Assembly (NCBI GenBank): GCA_020638135.1
Contig: JACKJE010000008.1
Coordinates: forward strand, 1-64,000
DNA from: Methylobacteriaceae bacterium
Lineage (GTDB): Bacteria; Pseudomonadota; Alphaproteobacteria; Rhizobiales; Beijerinckiaceae
Reading direction: 5' to 3'
DNA length: 64,000 nt
The translations under genes and the position numbers were made by a program. Below the pieces are notes generated by a model. That model was given only the letters and a program-made list of their open reading frames with translations, was not told the DNA's origin and ran no database searches. Positions 39,306 to 48,720 of this stretch are shown in pieces; positions within the stretch are counted from its first letter, which is position 1; each line of letters begins with the position of its first letter.

Positions 39306-42083
39306 TCAATCGTCGAACGCGCCGCGATCAACTCCATTTCCCACCAGAATCTCGCGTTTACCGGCATGGTTGGCCTGTCCGACGAGGCCTTCCTTCTCCA
39401 TGCGCTCGACCAGCGATGCGGCCTTGTTGTAGCCGACGGAGAGGCGGCGCTGGATGTAGGAGACGGAGCACTTGCGGTCGCGCAGCACGATGTTGACGGC
39501 GCGGTCGTAGAGGTCGGCGCTCTCGTCGCCGAAATCGCCTGACGCGGCCGGGCCTTCGCCGCCGTCCTCGTCCTCGTCTTCGGCCGTGATCGCGTCGAGA
39601 TAGTCGGGCGCGCCCTGCATCTTGAGGTGCGCGACGACCTTTTCGACCTCGTGATCGGACACGAAGGGCCCGTGCACGCGCGAAATCCGCGCGCCGCCGG
39701 CCATGTAGAGCATGTCGCCCTGGCCGAGCAGCTGTTCGGCGCCCTGTTCGCCGAGGATCGTGCGGCTGTCGATCTTGGAGGTGACCTGGAAGGAGATGCG
39801 GGTCGGGAAGTTCGCCTTGATCGTGCCGGTGATGACGTCGACCGAGGGGCGCTGGGTGGCCATGATCAGATGGATGCCGGCGGCGCGCGCCATCTGGGCG
39901 AGGCGCTGGATCGCGCCCTCGATGTCCTTGCCGGCGACCATCATGAGATCGGCCATCTCGTCGACCACCACCACGATGTAGGGCAGGGGCTCGAGCGACA
40001 TGTCCTCCTGTTCGTAGATGGCTTCGCCGGTGGCGCGATCGAAGCCGGTCTGGACGGTGCGCGTGATCGTCTCGTTCTTCTGGGCGGCTTCGGCCAGGCG
40101 CGCGTTAAAACCGTCGATGTTGCGCACGCCGAGCTTGGACATTTTCTTGTAGCGGTCCTCCATCTCGCGGACCGCCCACTTCAAGGCCACCACGGCCTTC
40201 TTGGGGTCGGTGACGACGGGGGTGAGGAGGTGCGGGATACCGTCGTAGACGGAGAGTTCCAGCATCTTCGGATCGACCATGATGAGGCGGCACTGCTCGG
40301 GCTTGAGGCGGTAGAGCAGGGACAGGATCATGGTGTTGATGGCGACGGACTTGCCGGAGCCGGTGGTGCCGGCGACCAGCAGATGCGGCATGCGCGCGAG
40401 ATCGACGATGACGGGCTCGCCGCCGATGGTTTTGCCGAGCGCGATGGCGAGGCGGTGTTTTGAGCCTTCGAAGTCCGCCGAAGCGAGGAGTTCGCGCAGA
40501 TAGACGGTCTCGCGGTCCTGGTTGGGCAGTTCGACGCCGATGGCGTTGCGGCCCTGGACGACGGCGACGCGGGCGGAAATGGCGGACATGGAGCGGGCGA
40601 TGTCGTCGGCGAGCCCGATGACGCGGCTCGACTTCACGCCGGGCGCGGGCTCGAGCTCGTACAGCGTCACCACCGGACCCGGCCGAACATTGACGATCTC
40701 GCCCTTCACACCGAAATCGTCCAGAACGCCTTCGAGTTCGCGGGCGTTTTCGTCAAGGATTTCCGGGGCCATATTGGCGAAGTCGCTCTCCTCGTGCTCG
40801 CGCAGGAGGTCGAGGGACGGATGGTCGTAGGAGTCGGCGGCTCGCTTGGTCTTTGACCTGATGACCCGACCGTCATTGCGAGAAGCGCCAGCGACGAAGC
40901 AATCCAGAGCCGGGGCGCGGCCCCTGGATTGCTTCGCTTCCAGACGAAGTCGGCTAGAGTCGACTTCTGTCGGGCTCGCAATGACGGTTTGAGGGGCGAC
41001 AGGCGCCGCCTGCGTTCCGGCCTTGACGCGCACGCGGCGTTTTTGCTCGCGAACCTCCGGCGCAGGCGCTTTCGGGACTTCTCTCAACTGCGCGACGCGC
41101 ACATCCTCGTCATCGTCGTCATCGATATCGTTCGACGCGCCGAACACCAGAAGCGCCGCCAGCCGTTGTAATTCGTTGCGCGGCTCCGGCGTCTCGCGCG
41201 GGTGGATGCGCGGCATGGGCGGCGCGCGGCGCAAATCCGGCGCGTCGAATTCCTCGATCACCACGCGCTGCGCGGCGTCGCCGAGAAAGAATTCGGTGCG
41301 CGCCATTTCCGGCGAGCGGGGAATGAGGATTTCGATCAGCGGGCGCGGCGTCGCATGGGCGATTTCGACCGGCTGGGCGGCGAGCGGCTCGATCGCAGGC
41401 GCCGTGGCGACGGTCGCGAGGCCCTGTTGGGCGACCGCGTCGGCGGCCTGCGCGACCGCCTGCAGCGGCGCTTCGGCCGGCAGGATGGCGACGATCTCCG
41501 CCGATGTCTCGGCGGCGGCCTCGGCCGGGTTCTTCGGCTTGCGATCGGGCGTGCGGGTGAAGCGCACCCAGCCGGGCTTGCGGCTCTGGCGCTCCACGCG
41601 CGCGGCCGCATCGGCCTCGTCCTGCGCGCGGCGCTCGGCCTCGAGGCGGCGCAAGTCCTCCTTGCGGCGTTCGAGTTCGGCGGCCGAGGAGCGGGCGAAG
41701 CGGATGTCGCCCGTCGCGGTCTTGGCGACAAGGCCGGGGCGCGGCGACAGGCGGCCGGCCTTCTCGACGGATTTCGAGGCCTTCGCGGTCGCCTTGTCGA
41801 CGCGCGCCATGGCCATGTCGAGCGACGCGCCCATGGCGACCAGCGGGCCCGGCGGGATGAAGGTCTGCGGCGGCGCCGGCGCGGGCGGCGGAATGGGCGC
41901 GGGCCCCAGGCGCGGCGGTTCGACGAACCGCAGCGGCGGGCGCTGCGGATGGCCGTCGGCGGCCACCTCGCGGATCATGACCGGATTGGTGTTGCGCTGC
42001 TTCTTGCGCCGGGCCTCCGGCTTGCCGCCGCTCTCGTCCTTGAGGGCGTCGAGCATCTTGGCGATCCAGGCGTCGAAGGTCAT
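39306..42083 (-). CDS. ftsK: DNA translocase FtsK-type protein without membrane domain
   Basis: A 925-residue FtsK/SpoIIIE motor. A long Pro/Ala-rich linker (about residues 30-450) precedes the motor: Walker A 'AGTTGSGKSVAINTMILSLL' near residue 577, Walker B 'YIVVVVDEMADLMM', and 'MATQRPSVDVITGTIKANFP'. The C-terminal gamma winged helix 'YIQRRLSVGYNKAASLVERM' would read KOPS and contact XerCD. Unlike E. coli FtsK I see no N-terminal membrane spans, so this may be the soluble paralogue found in some alphaproteobacteria. The segment at about residues 366-405 is encoded by an inserted palindromic repeat. ATG 42083 follows 'GGAACCTTCTC' only weakly. Confidence 0.9.
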   Translation of the reverse strand: MTFDAWIAKMLDALKDESGGKPEARRKKQRNTNPVMIREVAADGHPQRPPLRFVEPPRLGPAPIPPPAPAPPQTFIPPGPLVAMGASLDMAMARVDKATAKASKSVEKAGRLSPRPGLVAKTATGDIRFARSSAAELERRKEDLRRLEAERRAQDEADAAARVERQSRKPGWVRFTRTPDRKPKNPAEAAAETSAEIVAILPAEAPLQAVAQAADAVAQQGLATVATAPAIEPLAAQPVEIAHATPRPLIEILIPRSPEMARTEFFLGDAAQRVVIEEFDAPDLRRAPPMPRIHPRETPEPRNELQRLAALLVFGASNDIDDDDDEDVRVAQLREVPKAPAPEVREQKRRVRVKAGTQAAPVAPQTVIASPTEVDSSRLRLEAKQSRGRAPALDCFVAGASRNDGRVIRSKTKRAADSYDHPSLDLLREHEESDFANMAPEILDENARELEGVLDDFGVKGEIVNVRPGPVVTLYELEPAPGVKSSRVIGLADDIARSMSAISARVAVVQGRNAIGVELPNQDRETVYLRELLASADFEGSKHRLAIALGKTIGGEPVIVDLARMPHLLVAGTTGSGKSVAINTMILSLLYRLKPEQCRLIMVDPKMLELSVYDGIPHLLTPVVTDPKKAVVALKWAVREMEDRYKKMSKLGVRNIDGFNARLAEAAQKNETITRTVQTGFDRATGEAIYEQEDMSLEPLPYIVVVVDEMADLMMVAGKDIEGAIQRLAQMARAAGIHLIMATQRPSVDVITGTIKANFPTRISFQVTSKIDSRTILGEQGAEQLLGQGDMLYMAGGARISRVHGPFVSDHEVEKVVAHLKMQGAPDYLDAITAEDEDEDGGEGPAASGDFGDESADLYDRAVNIVLRDRKCSVSYIQRRLSVGYNKAASLVERMEKEGLVGQANHAGKREILVGNGVDRGAFDD
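40871..40986. repeat. Palindromic repeat inserted in frame within ftsK
   Basis: Outer arms 'CGTCATTGCGAG' (40871-40882) and 'CTCGCAATGACG' (40975-40986) are perfect inverted repeats, as are the inner arms 'GAAGCAATCCAG' (40896-40907) and 'CTGGATTGCTTC' (40924-40935). This is the widespread 'CATTGCGAGC...AGCAATCC' intergenic repeat type. Here it lies inside the linker-coding part of ftsK and its translation ('ALDCFVAGASRND') stays open. It is the only intragenic copy seen in the window. Confidence 0.9.
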
Positions 42084-42253
42084 GAGAAGGTTCCAGGCAC
42101 ACGCAATACTGCCGTTAGGGTTAACCCGCCGCGGTTAAGGCGTGGTTATTTCGCGGCCTTTTTGTGCGACCGGAATCGTCCACAGGCGATTTTGACCCCT
42201 TCGCGTGAGGCGCCTACGACTTGCCTCCCCAAAGATTCGAGTCGGGTCTGCCC

Positions 42254-44569
42254 ATGAAATCGATCAGCCAGCGTATCGCAGAGGAATTGAACGTCGCCAC
42301 GGGGCAGGTGTCCGCCGCAGTCGAACTTCTGGACGGCGGGGCGACCGTTCCCTTCATCGCGCGCTACCGCAAGGAGGCGACCGGCGCGCTCGACGACACG
42401 CAATTGCGCAATCTGGAAGAGCGCCTGCGCTATCTGCGCGAGCTGGAGGAGCGGCGCGCGGCCATCCTCGACAGCGTGAAGGCGCAAGGCAAGCTCGACG
42501 CCGCGCTGGAGGCGCAGATCAACGCGGCGGACTCGAAGGCGCGGCTGGAAGACATCTATCTGCCCTACAAGCCCAAGCGCCGCACCAAGGCGCAGATCGC
42601 GCGCGAGAACGGGCTGGAGCCGCTGGCGGACGCGCTGATGGCTCATCCCGAGCGCGATCCGAAGGCGCAAGCGGCGGGATTCGTGAAGGCGGAAGCCGTC
42701 GAGACGCCGGAGGCGGCGCTGGAAGGCGCGCGCGCCATTCTGGTCGAACGCTTCGCCGAGGACGCCGAACTGATCGGCCGTCTGCGCGAAGACTTCTGGA
42801 AGCGCGGGGTCCTCACCACCAAGGTGCGCGACGGCAAGGCCGAGGCCGGCGCAAAATTCGCCGACTATTTCGATTTCTCGGAGCCGCTGACAAAGCTGCC
42901 CTCGCACCGCATCCTCGCGGTCATGCGCGGCGAGCGCGAAGAAGTTCTGGACCTGCGCATGGTCGCGGACCCCGCGGCCGACCCTGCTTCGCGCGTTGCC
43001 GGCCCGTATGAACTCGCGATTGCTGCGCGCGTTGGCGTGTCCGACCGCGGTCGTCCCGGCGACAAATGGCTTGTCGATTGCGTGCGCTGGGCCTGGCGCA
43101 CCAAGATCGAGATGCAACTCGCGGTCGACCTGCGGCTGCGGCTGTGGACTCACGCGGAAGACGAGGCGGTGCGGGTCTTCGGCGCGAACCTGCGCGACCT
43201 CTTGCTGGCCGCGCCCGCCGGCGCGCGCGCGACCATGGGGCTCGATCCCGGCTTCCGCACCGGCGTGAAAGTCGCGTTGGTGGACGCGACCGGCAAGGTG
43301 ACAGCGACCACCGCCATCTATCCGCACGAACCGCAGAGACGCTGGGACGAGAGCCTCGCCGCGCTCGCGGCGCTGTGCGCCCGGCACAATGTCGACCTCA
43401 TCGCGATCGGCAATGGCACGGCGTCGCGCGAGACGGATCGCCTGGTCGCCGATCTCCTCAAGAAGCATCCGCAGATCAAGGCGACGAAGGTCGTGGTGTC
43501 GGAGGCCGGCGCGTCCGTCTATTCGGCGTCCGCCTATGCGGCTGCCGAACTGCCGGAGCTCGACGTGACGCTGCGCGGCGCGGTGTCGATCGCGCGGCGC
43601 CTGCAGGACCCGCTCGCCGAACTCGTAAAGGTCGAGCCAAAAGCGATCGGCGTCGGCCAGTACCAGCACGATGTCGCCGAGCACAAGCTCAATCGCTCGC
43701 TCGACGCGGTCGTGGAAGACTGCGTCAACGCGGTGGGCGTGGACGTGAATACGGCGTCGGCCAAACTCTTGGCGCGCGTGTCGGGCGTCGGCGAGAGCCT
43801 TGCGGAGTCCATCGTCAGCTATCGCAACGAGGCGGGCTCGTTCCGCAATCGCGCGGCTTTGAAGAAAGTGCCGCGCCTCGGCGCGCGCGCGTTCGAATTG
43901 TCGGCCGGCTTCCTGCGCATCAATGGCGGCGAGGACCCGCTCGACCGCTCCGGCGTGCATCCGGAAGCCTATCCGGTCGTACGGCGCATCGCGCAAAAGG
44001 CGGGCGCCGACGTGTCGACGCTGATCGGCAATTCCAAGATCCTGTCGTCGTTGAAGCCCGCCGATTTCACCGACGCGACCTTCGGCCTGCCGACCGTGGT
44101 CGACATTTTCAAGGAGCTGGAGAAGCCGGGCCGCGATCCGCGTCCGGCTTTCAAGACCGCCGATTTCAGGGAAGGCGTCGAGACGATTTCCGATCTCAAG
44201 CCCGGCATGATCCTTGAGGGCGTAGTGACGAATGTCGCGGCCTTCGGCGCCTTCGTCGATGTCGGCGTGCATCAGGACGGGCTGGTGCATGTCTCCGCCA
44301 TGAGCCGCAACTTCGTGAAAGACCCGCGCGAAGTCGCCAAGCCCGGCGACATCGTGAAGGTGAAGGTTCTCGACGTCGATGTTCCGCGCAAGCGCATTGG
44401 ATTGACGATGCGGCTCGATGACGCCGCCGAACCGCGCAAGCCCGGTCAGCGGCAGGGCGACCAGATGACGCGCGGCCAGGAGCGTTTCGCGCGCCAGCCC
44501 GAGCGCAAGCAGGATGCCGGCGGCGCGCTGGCCGCGGCGCTCGCCAAGGCGCAGGCGCGGCGGGGCTAG
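42254..44569 (+). CDS. tex: Transcription accessory protein Tex
   Basis: A 771-residue Tex protein: N-terminal helical part ('VPFIARYRKEATGALDD', 'LEDIYLPYKPKRRTKAQIA'), a YqgF/RNase-H-like domain ('GLDPGFRTGVKVALVDATG'), helix-hairpin-helix motifs ('LLARVSGVGESLAESIV') and a C-terminal S1 RNA-binding domain ('GVVTNVAAFGAFVDVGVHQD'). It is a nucleic-acid-binding factor acting with transcription elongation. ATG 42254 is selected since family proteins start close to 'KSISQRIAEEL'. A basic Gln/Arg/Ala tail follows the S1 domain. Divergent from ftsK with a 170-base gap. Confidence 0.95.
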   Translation: MKSISQRIAEELNVATGQVSAAVELLDGGATVPFIARYRKEATGALDDTQLRNLEERLRYLRELEERRAAILDSVKAQGKLDAALEAQINAADSKARLEDIYLPYKPKRRTKAQIARENGLEPLADALMAHPERDPKAQAAGFVKAEAVETPEAALEGARAILVERFAEDAELIGRLREDFWKRGVLTTKVRDGKAEAGAKFADYFDFSEPLTKLPSHRILAVMRGEREEVLDLRMVADPAADPASRVAGPYELAIAARVGVSDRGRPGDKWLVDCVRWAWRTKIEMQLAVDLRLRLWTHAEDEAVRVFGANLRDLLLAAPAGARATMGLDPGFRTGVKVALVDATGKVTATTAIYPHEPQRRWDESLAALAALCARHNVDLIAIGNGTASRETDRLVADLLKKHPQIKATKVVVSEAGASVYSASAYAAAELPELDVTLRGAVSIARRLQDPLAELVKVEPKAIGVGQYQHDVAEHKLNRSLDAVVEDCVNAVGVDVNTASAKLLARVSGVGESLAESIVSYRNEAGSFRNRAALKKVPRLGARAFELSAGFLRINGGEDPLDRSGVHPEAYPVVRRIAQKAGADVSTLIGNSKILSSLKPADFTDATFGLPTVVDIFKELEKPGRDPRPAFKTADFREGVETISDLKPGMILEGVVTNVAAFGAFVDVGVHQDGLVHVSAMSRNFVKDPREVAKPGDIVKVKVLDVDVPRKRIGLTMRLDDAAEPRKPGQRQGDQMTRGQERFARQPERKQDAGGALAAALAKAQARRG

Positions 44570-44576
44570 AACACAG

Positions 44577-44656
44577 CCGGGACCGCGAGCCTTCGGCCGC
44601 AATCAATCGGCGTTGGGACATCGCGGCATGTGCCGGCCGGAGGCCGGCGGTCCCGG
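44577..44656. repeat. Palindromic repeat, 'GGACCGCGAGCCT' family
   Basis: Arms 'CCGGGACCG' (44577-44585) and 'CGGTCCCGG' (44648-44656) are inverted; inner pairs are formed by 'CGGCC' runs. The 'GGGACCGCGAGCCT' start matches the element at 17337-17400. It follows tex directly and may serve as its terminator. Confidence 0.65.
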
Positions 44657-44710
44657 CGCCGATTCGCTTGCGCGTGTCGGTGCGCTATCTTGAGCCATGG
44701 AGGACAGCCG

Positions 44711-45529
44711 ATGACGACGACCGAAGAGAAACGCTCGGCGTTTCGCGCGCTGCATGCCGAGGGATGCTTCGTCATTCCCAATCCGTGGGACGCCGGCAGC
44801 GCGCGCATGCTGCAGCATCTCGGTTTCAAGGCGCTCGCCTCGACGAGCGCGGGCTTCGCCTGGACGATCGGCCAGCCGGATTATCGCGTCAGCCGCGCCG
44901 CCGCGCTCGCGCATCTCGCGCTGCTCTCCGCCGCCGTCGACGTGCCGGTCAATGCGGATTTCGAATCCGGTTTCGCAGCCACGCCCGAGGGCGTCGCCGA
45001 GAGCGTGCAGCTCGCGATCGAGGCGGGGGTCTCCGGGCTTTCCATCGAAGACCGCGATCTCGAGCGCGGGCGGCTCTACGACACGGCGATGGCGCTCGAA
45101 CGGCTGCGCGCGGCGCGCGCCGCGATTGTCGACAGCCTCGCTGATGTCCTGCTGGTCGCGCGCACGGAAATCCTGCTGATCGAGCCGGACGAAATCACGC
45201 GCGCCATCGACAGCCTTGTCGCCTTCGCGGACGCCGGCGCCGATTGCCTGTATGCGCCGGGCGTGCGCAAGCGCGAAGATATTGCGGCGATGGCGCGGGC
45301 GGTCGCGCCGAAGTCGCTCAACGTGCTGGCGATCGACCCGACCATGACGCTCGCCGAACTCGCCGATCTCGGCGTGCGGCGGATCAGTATCGGCGGCGCG
45401 CTCGCCCGCGTCGGCTGGGCGGCGACCGTCGCCGCCGCCAAGGAGCTTCGGGACGGCTCGTTCACGCCGCTCGCCGGCGGCATGCCGTCGAAAGAGCTCA
45501 ATGGCGTGTTTGCGGGATTTCCCGCGTAG
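44711..45529 (+). CDS. Isocitrate lyase/PEP mutase family protein
   Basis: A 272-residue TIM-barrel enzyme of the ICL/PEP-mutase superfamily. 'NPWDAGSARMLQHLGFKALA' and 'STSAGFAWTIGQPD' match the N-terminal active-site loops, 'VPVNADFESGF' carries the metal-binding acid, and 'GLSIEDRD' and 'VARTEILL' follow. The 'KKCGH' catalytic motif of isocitrate and methylisocitrate lyases is not present, which points to an uncharacterised C-C or P-C bond lyase. ATG 44711 follows 'GGAGGACAGCCG'. It is monocistronic between two repeat elements. Confidence 0.85.
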   Translation: MTTTEEKRSAFRALHAEGCFVIPNPWDAGSARMLQHLGFKALASTSAGFAWTIGQPDYRVSRAAALAHLALLSAAVDVPVNADFESGFAATPEGVAESVQLAIEAGVSGLSIEDRDLERGRLYDTAMALERLRAARAAIVDSLADVLLVARTEILLIEPDEITRAIDSLVAFADAGADCLYAPGVRKREDIAAMARAVAPKSLNVLAIDPTMTLAELADLGVRRISIGGALARVGWAATVAAAKELRDGSFTPLAGGMPSKELNGVFAGFPA

Positions 45530-45548
45530 GCGAGCGTTTTCACGATTC

Positions 45549-45655
45549 CTCATGCTGAGGAGCGGGCGGAGCCCGCGTCTCGAAGCATGGCCGGATTATG
45601 CGCGGTGCGGCCATCCTTCGAGACGCGCTGCTACGCAGCGCTCCTCAGGATGAGG
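45549..45655. repeat. Palindromic intergenic repeat (CTGAGGAGC family)
   Basis: Two head-to-head units: 'CATGCTGAGGAGC' ... 'GTCTCGAAGCATGG' and 'CCATCCTTCGAGACGC' ... 'GCTCCTCAGGATGAG'. Same family as 1765-1903, 9167-9487 and 56108-56209. Confidence 0.8.
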
Positions 45656-45720
45656 ATTCGTGTATTGGCTCCGGTCTTCGTCCCCCATAAACTCGTCGCC
45701 AAATTCAGGGAGGACGCGCC

Positions 45721-46920
45721 GTGAACGAACACGTCGCCATCAAGTCGAACTACGATTTTGCAGCCGTGCGCGCTGCCATGCAGCGCTATGTCGACGGCGA
45801 CATTCTCGCCGGCGTGTCGTGGGCGCTGCTCGAGGGGCGCGACATCGTCGACATGCAGGCGGTGGGCTTTTCCGATCGCGAGACGCAGGCGCCGTTGCGC
45901 TTCGACCACATCTTTCGCGCCTTCTCCAACACCAAGCTGGTCACGTCCTGCGCGATCATGCTGCTGGTGGAGGAGGGCAAGCTGCGGCTCGACGATCCGA
46001 TCGAGGCCTACATTCCGCAGCTCGGCAACCGCCGCGTGCTGAAGGCGGGCGCGGCCGATATCGGCGACACGGAGCCTGCGCGGCGTTCGATCACGGTGCG
46101 CGATCTCCTGTCGCATCAGGCGGGGCTGAGCTACGGCATTTTCGATCCGGGAACGCCGATTTTCACAGCCTATAACGCGCGCAAGGTTCTCAATCCCTTG
46201 ACGCCGCTGGCCGACATGATCGATCAGCTGGAGCAGCTGCCGCTGATCTTCCATCCCGGCGAGAACTGGGAATATTCGGTCGCCACCGACGTGCTGGGGC
46301 GGCTCGTGGAAGTCGTCTCGGGCCAGGCTTTCGACGCCTTCATCAAGGCGCGCATTTTCGATCCGCTCGGCATGGTCGACACCGGTTTCTATGCGCCGCC
46401 GGAAAAGCAGGACAGGCTCGTCGGCTATTACAAAGGGGCGGACCTGCTCGATCCCACGAAGCCCGGCCTGACGAAACTCGAGAACTCGCCTTATCCCGGC
46501 GCCTATCTCCAGCCGCTTCCGCGCCTCTCGGGGGGCGGCGGGCTGGTGACGACGATGTCGGACATGATCGCGCTTATACGCGCGCTGCTGCCGGGCGGGC
46601 CTCGTCTGCTCAAAGACGAGACGATCGACGAGATGATGCGCAACCAGTTGCCGGGCGGCCAGTGGATCCGCTTTGCGATGCTGGGCGCGATGCCCGGCAA
46701 GGCCTACGGTCTCGGCGGCGCGGTGACGGCCGAGCCAGGTCCGCTCGATCCGCCGTCGGCGGCTGGCGAATTCCAGTGGGGCGGGGTGGCCGGCACGCAC
46801 TGGTTCATCAACCCACGCCAGAATGTCGCGGGCGTCGTCATGGCGCAGCGCTACATGGCCTTCTGGAACCCGTTCTTTTTCGATTTCAAGCGGCAGGCCT
46901 ATGCGGCGATGAAGCGTTAA
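45721..46920 (+). CDS. Serine hydrolase, class C beta-lactamase/esterase family
   Basis: A 399-residue penicillin-binding-protein-fold hydrolase. The nucleophile motif is S-x2-K ('AFSNTKLVTS' near residue 70), the Tyr motif is 'WEYSVATDVLGRL' near residue 182, and the third box is 'AGTHWFINP' near residue 360 (H/K-T-G equivalent). No signal peptide is visible, so it is probably a cytosolic EstB-type esterase rather than a secreted beta-lactamase. The start is GTG 45721 behind 'CAGGGAGGACGCGCC'. It stands upstream of pgm with a 105-base gap. Confidence 0.87.
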   Translation: MNEHVAIKSNYDFAAVRAAMQRYVDGDILAGVSWALLEGRDIVDMQAVGFSDRETQAPLRFDHIFRAFSNTKLVTSCAIMLLVEEGKLRLDDPIEAYIPQLGNRRVLKAGAADIGDTEPARRSITVRDLLSHQAGLSYGIFDPGTPIFTAYNARKVLNPLTPLADMIDQLEQLPLIFHPGENWEYSVATDVLGRLVEVVSGQAFDAFIKARIFDPLGMVDTGFYAPPEKQDRLVGYYKGADLLDPTKPGLTKLENSPYPGAYLQPLPRLSGGGGLVTTMSDMIALIRALLPGGPRLLKDETIDEMMRNQLPGGQWIRFAMLGAMPGKAYGLGGAVTAEPGPLDPPSAAGEFQWGGVAGTHWFINPRQNVAGVVMAQRYMAFWNPFFFDFKRQAYAAMKR

Positions 46921-47025
46921 GGCGAGCGGGCGCGCGTAACCTTCCGTTCGCCCTGCGGCGCCGGCGCGCTTGCATCGGCGGCCTGCTTGCGGTCCTTTCG
47001 GGGCCGAAGCCTGAAGGAATCACGC

Positions 47026-48687
47026 ATGGCCGCCAATATCGACCCGCGCGCCGGACAGATCGCCGACCCGCACCACCTGATCGACGTTTCACGCCTCGTC
47101 ACAGCCTATTTCGCGGCCAAGCCCGATCCGGCCGAGCCGTCGCAGCGCGTCGCTTTCGGCACCTCGGGCCATCGCGGCTCGGCCTTCGATACGGCGTTCA
47201 ACGAGAACCACATTCTCGCGACCTCGCAGGCCATCTGCGATTACCGACGCGCGAAAGGGATCGACGGGCCGCTGTTCGTCGGCGCCGATACGCATGCGCT
47301 GTCCGCGCCGGCGCTCGTCAGCGCGCTCGAAGTGTTTGCGGCCAATGACGTGACCGTTGTCATCGACGAGAAGAGCGGCTACACGCCGACGCCCGTCGTC
47401 TCGCACGCCATCCTCGCCTACAATCGGGGACGCACGGCGCATCTCGCCGACGGCGTCGTCATCACGCCTTCGCATAATCCGCCGCAAGACGGAGGGTTCA
47501 AATACAATCCGCCAAACGGCGGGCCGGCCGACGGCGACGTGACCGCCGTCATCGAGAAGAACGCCAACGCCATGCTGGCGGCGGGCATGGCCGGCGTGAA
47601 GCACGTGACTCTTGCGCGCGCGCTCGCCTCTGATTTCGTCAAGCGGCGCGACTACATCACGCCCTATGTGAACGATCTCGCTTCCGTGCTCGACATGGAT
47701 GCGATCCGCTCGGCCGGCGTGAAGATCGGTATCGATCCGCTCGGCGGCGCGGCCGTGCATTACTGGGCGCCGATCATCGAGAAATACAGGATCGACGCGA
47801 CGATCGTGAACGATCTGGTCGACGCCACCTTCCGATTCACGCCGCAGGACTGGGACGGCAAGATCCGCATGGATTGCTCCTCGCCCTTCGCCATGGCCAA
47901 GCTGATCGACCTGAAATCGAAATTCGACGTCGCCTTCGCCAATGACACCGACGCTGACAGGCACGGCATCGTGACGCGCTCGAGCGGGTTGATGAACCCG
48001 AACCATTATCTGGCGACGGCGATCGACTATCTGTTCCGCCATCGCCCGGAGTGGAGCGACAAGGCGGCGATCGGCAAGACGATGGTGTCGTCGTCGATCA
48101 TCGACCGCGTCGCGCAGCGGCTGAACCGCAAGATGGTCGAGGTGCCGGTCGGCTTCAAATGGTTCGTCGACGGTTTGATCGGCGGCGATTTCGGTTTCGT
48201 CGGCGAGGAAAGCGCCGGCGCTTCGTTCGTGCGGCGCGACGGCTCCGTGTGGACGACCGACAAGGACGGGATCATTCTCGGCCTGCTGGCGGCCGAGATC
48301 ACGGCGCGCACGGGCAAGGACCCCGGCGAGAATTACGCCGCGATCACGCGCGACCTCGGCGCGCCCTTCTATGCGCGCATCGACGCGCCGGCGAACGCCG
48401 CGCAGAAGAATGTGCTGAAGAAACTCTCGCCGGATCAATTCGGCGCGACGATGCTCGCGGGCGAAACGATCACGGCGAAACTCACCAAGGCGCCGGGCAA
48501 TGGCGCGGATTTCGGCGGGCTGAAGGTCGTGTCGGAAAACGGCTGGTTCGCGGCGCGCCCCTCCGGCACGGAGGACGTCTACAAGATCTACGCCGAGAGT
48601 TTTCGCTCGACGGAACATCTGGCCGAAATCCAGAACGACGCGCGCGAGGCGTTGGCGCAGGTGTTCGCGGCGAGTGGGGCGGCGTGA
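47026..48687 (+). CDS. pgm: Phosphoglucomutase (alpha-D-glucose phosphate-specific)
   Basis: A 553-residue phosphohexomutase interconverting glucose 1- and 6-phosphate, needed for glycogen and exopolysaccharide precursors. The catalytic phosphoserine loop is 'VVITPSHNPPQDGGFKYNPP' near residue 146; metal-binding 'FANDTDADRHGIV' near residue 306; sugar-binding 'GEESAGASFVRRDG'; phosphate-binding 'RPSGTEDVYKIYAES' near the C-terminus. Size and motifs match E. coli Pgm (546). ATG 47026 follows 'GAAGGAATCACGC'. Convergent with an acyl-CoA ligase gene 33 bases away. Confidence 0.95.
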   Translation: MAANIDPRAGQIADPHHLIDVSRLVTAYFAAKPDPAEPSQRVAFGTSGHRGSAFDTAFNENHILATSQAICDYRRAKGIDGPLFVGADTHALSAPALVSALEVFAANDVTVVIDEKSGYTPTPVVSHAILAYNRGRTAHLADGVVITPSHNPPQDGGFKYNPPNGGPADGDVTAVIEKNANAMLAAGMAGVKHVTLARALASDFVKRRDYITPYVNDLASVLDMDAIRSAGVKIGIDPLGGAAVHYWAPIIEKYRIDATIVNDLVDATFRFTPQDWDGKIRMDCSSPFAMAKLIDLKSKFDVAFANDTDADRHGIVTRSSGLMNPNHYLATAIDYLFRHRPEWSDKAAIGKTMVSSSIIDRVAQRLNRKMVEVPVGFKWFVDGLIGGDFGFVGEESAGASFVRRDGSVWTTDKDGIILGLLAAEITARTGKDPGENYAAITRDLGAPFYARIDAPANAAQKNVLKKLSPDQFGATMLAGETITAKLTKAPGNGADFGGLKVVSENGWFAARPSGTEDVYKIYAESFRSTEHLAEIQNDAREALAQVFAASGAA

Positions 48688-48720
48688 AGGGCGTCGACCC
48701 CCTCACGCCGCAACGAGGCG

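Noticed and set aside
41023..42257. Long plus-strand frames opposite the ftsK N-terminal region
   Set aside because: Antisense shadows of the repetitive Pro/Ala linker; no ribosome site or domain.
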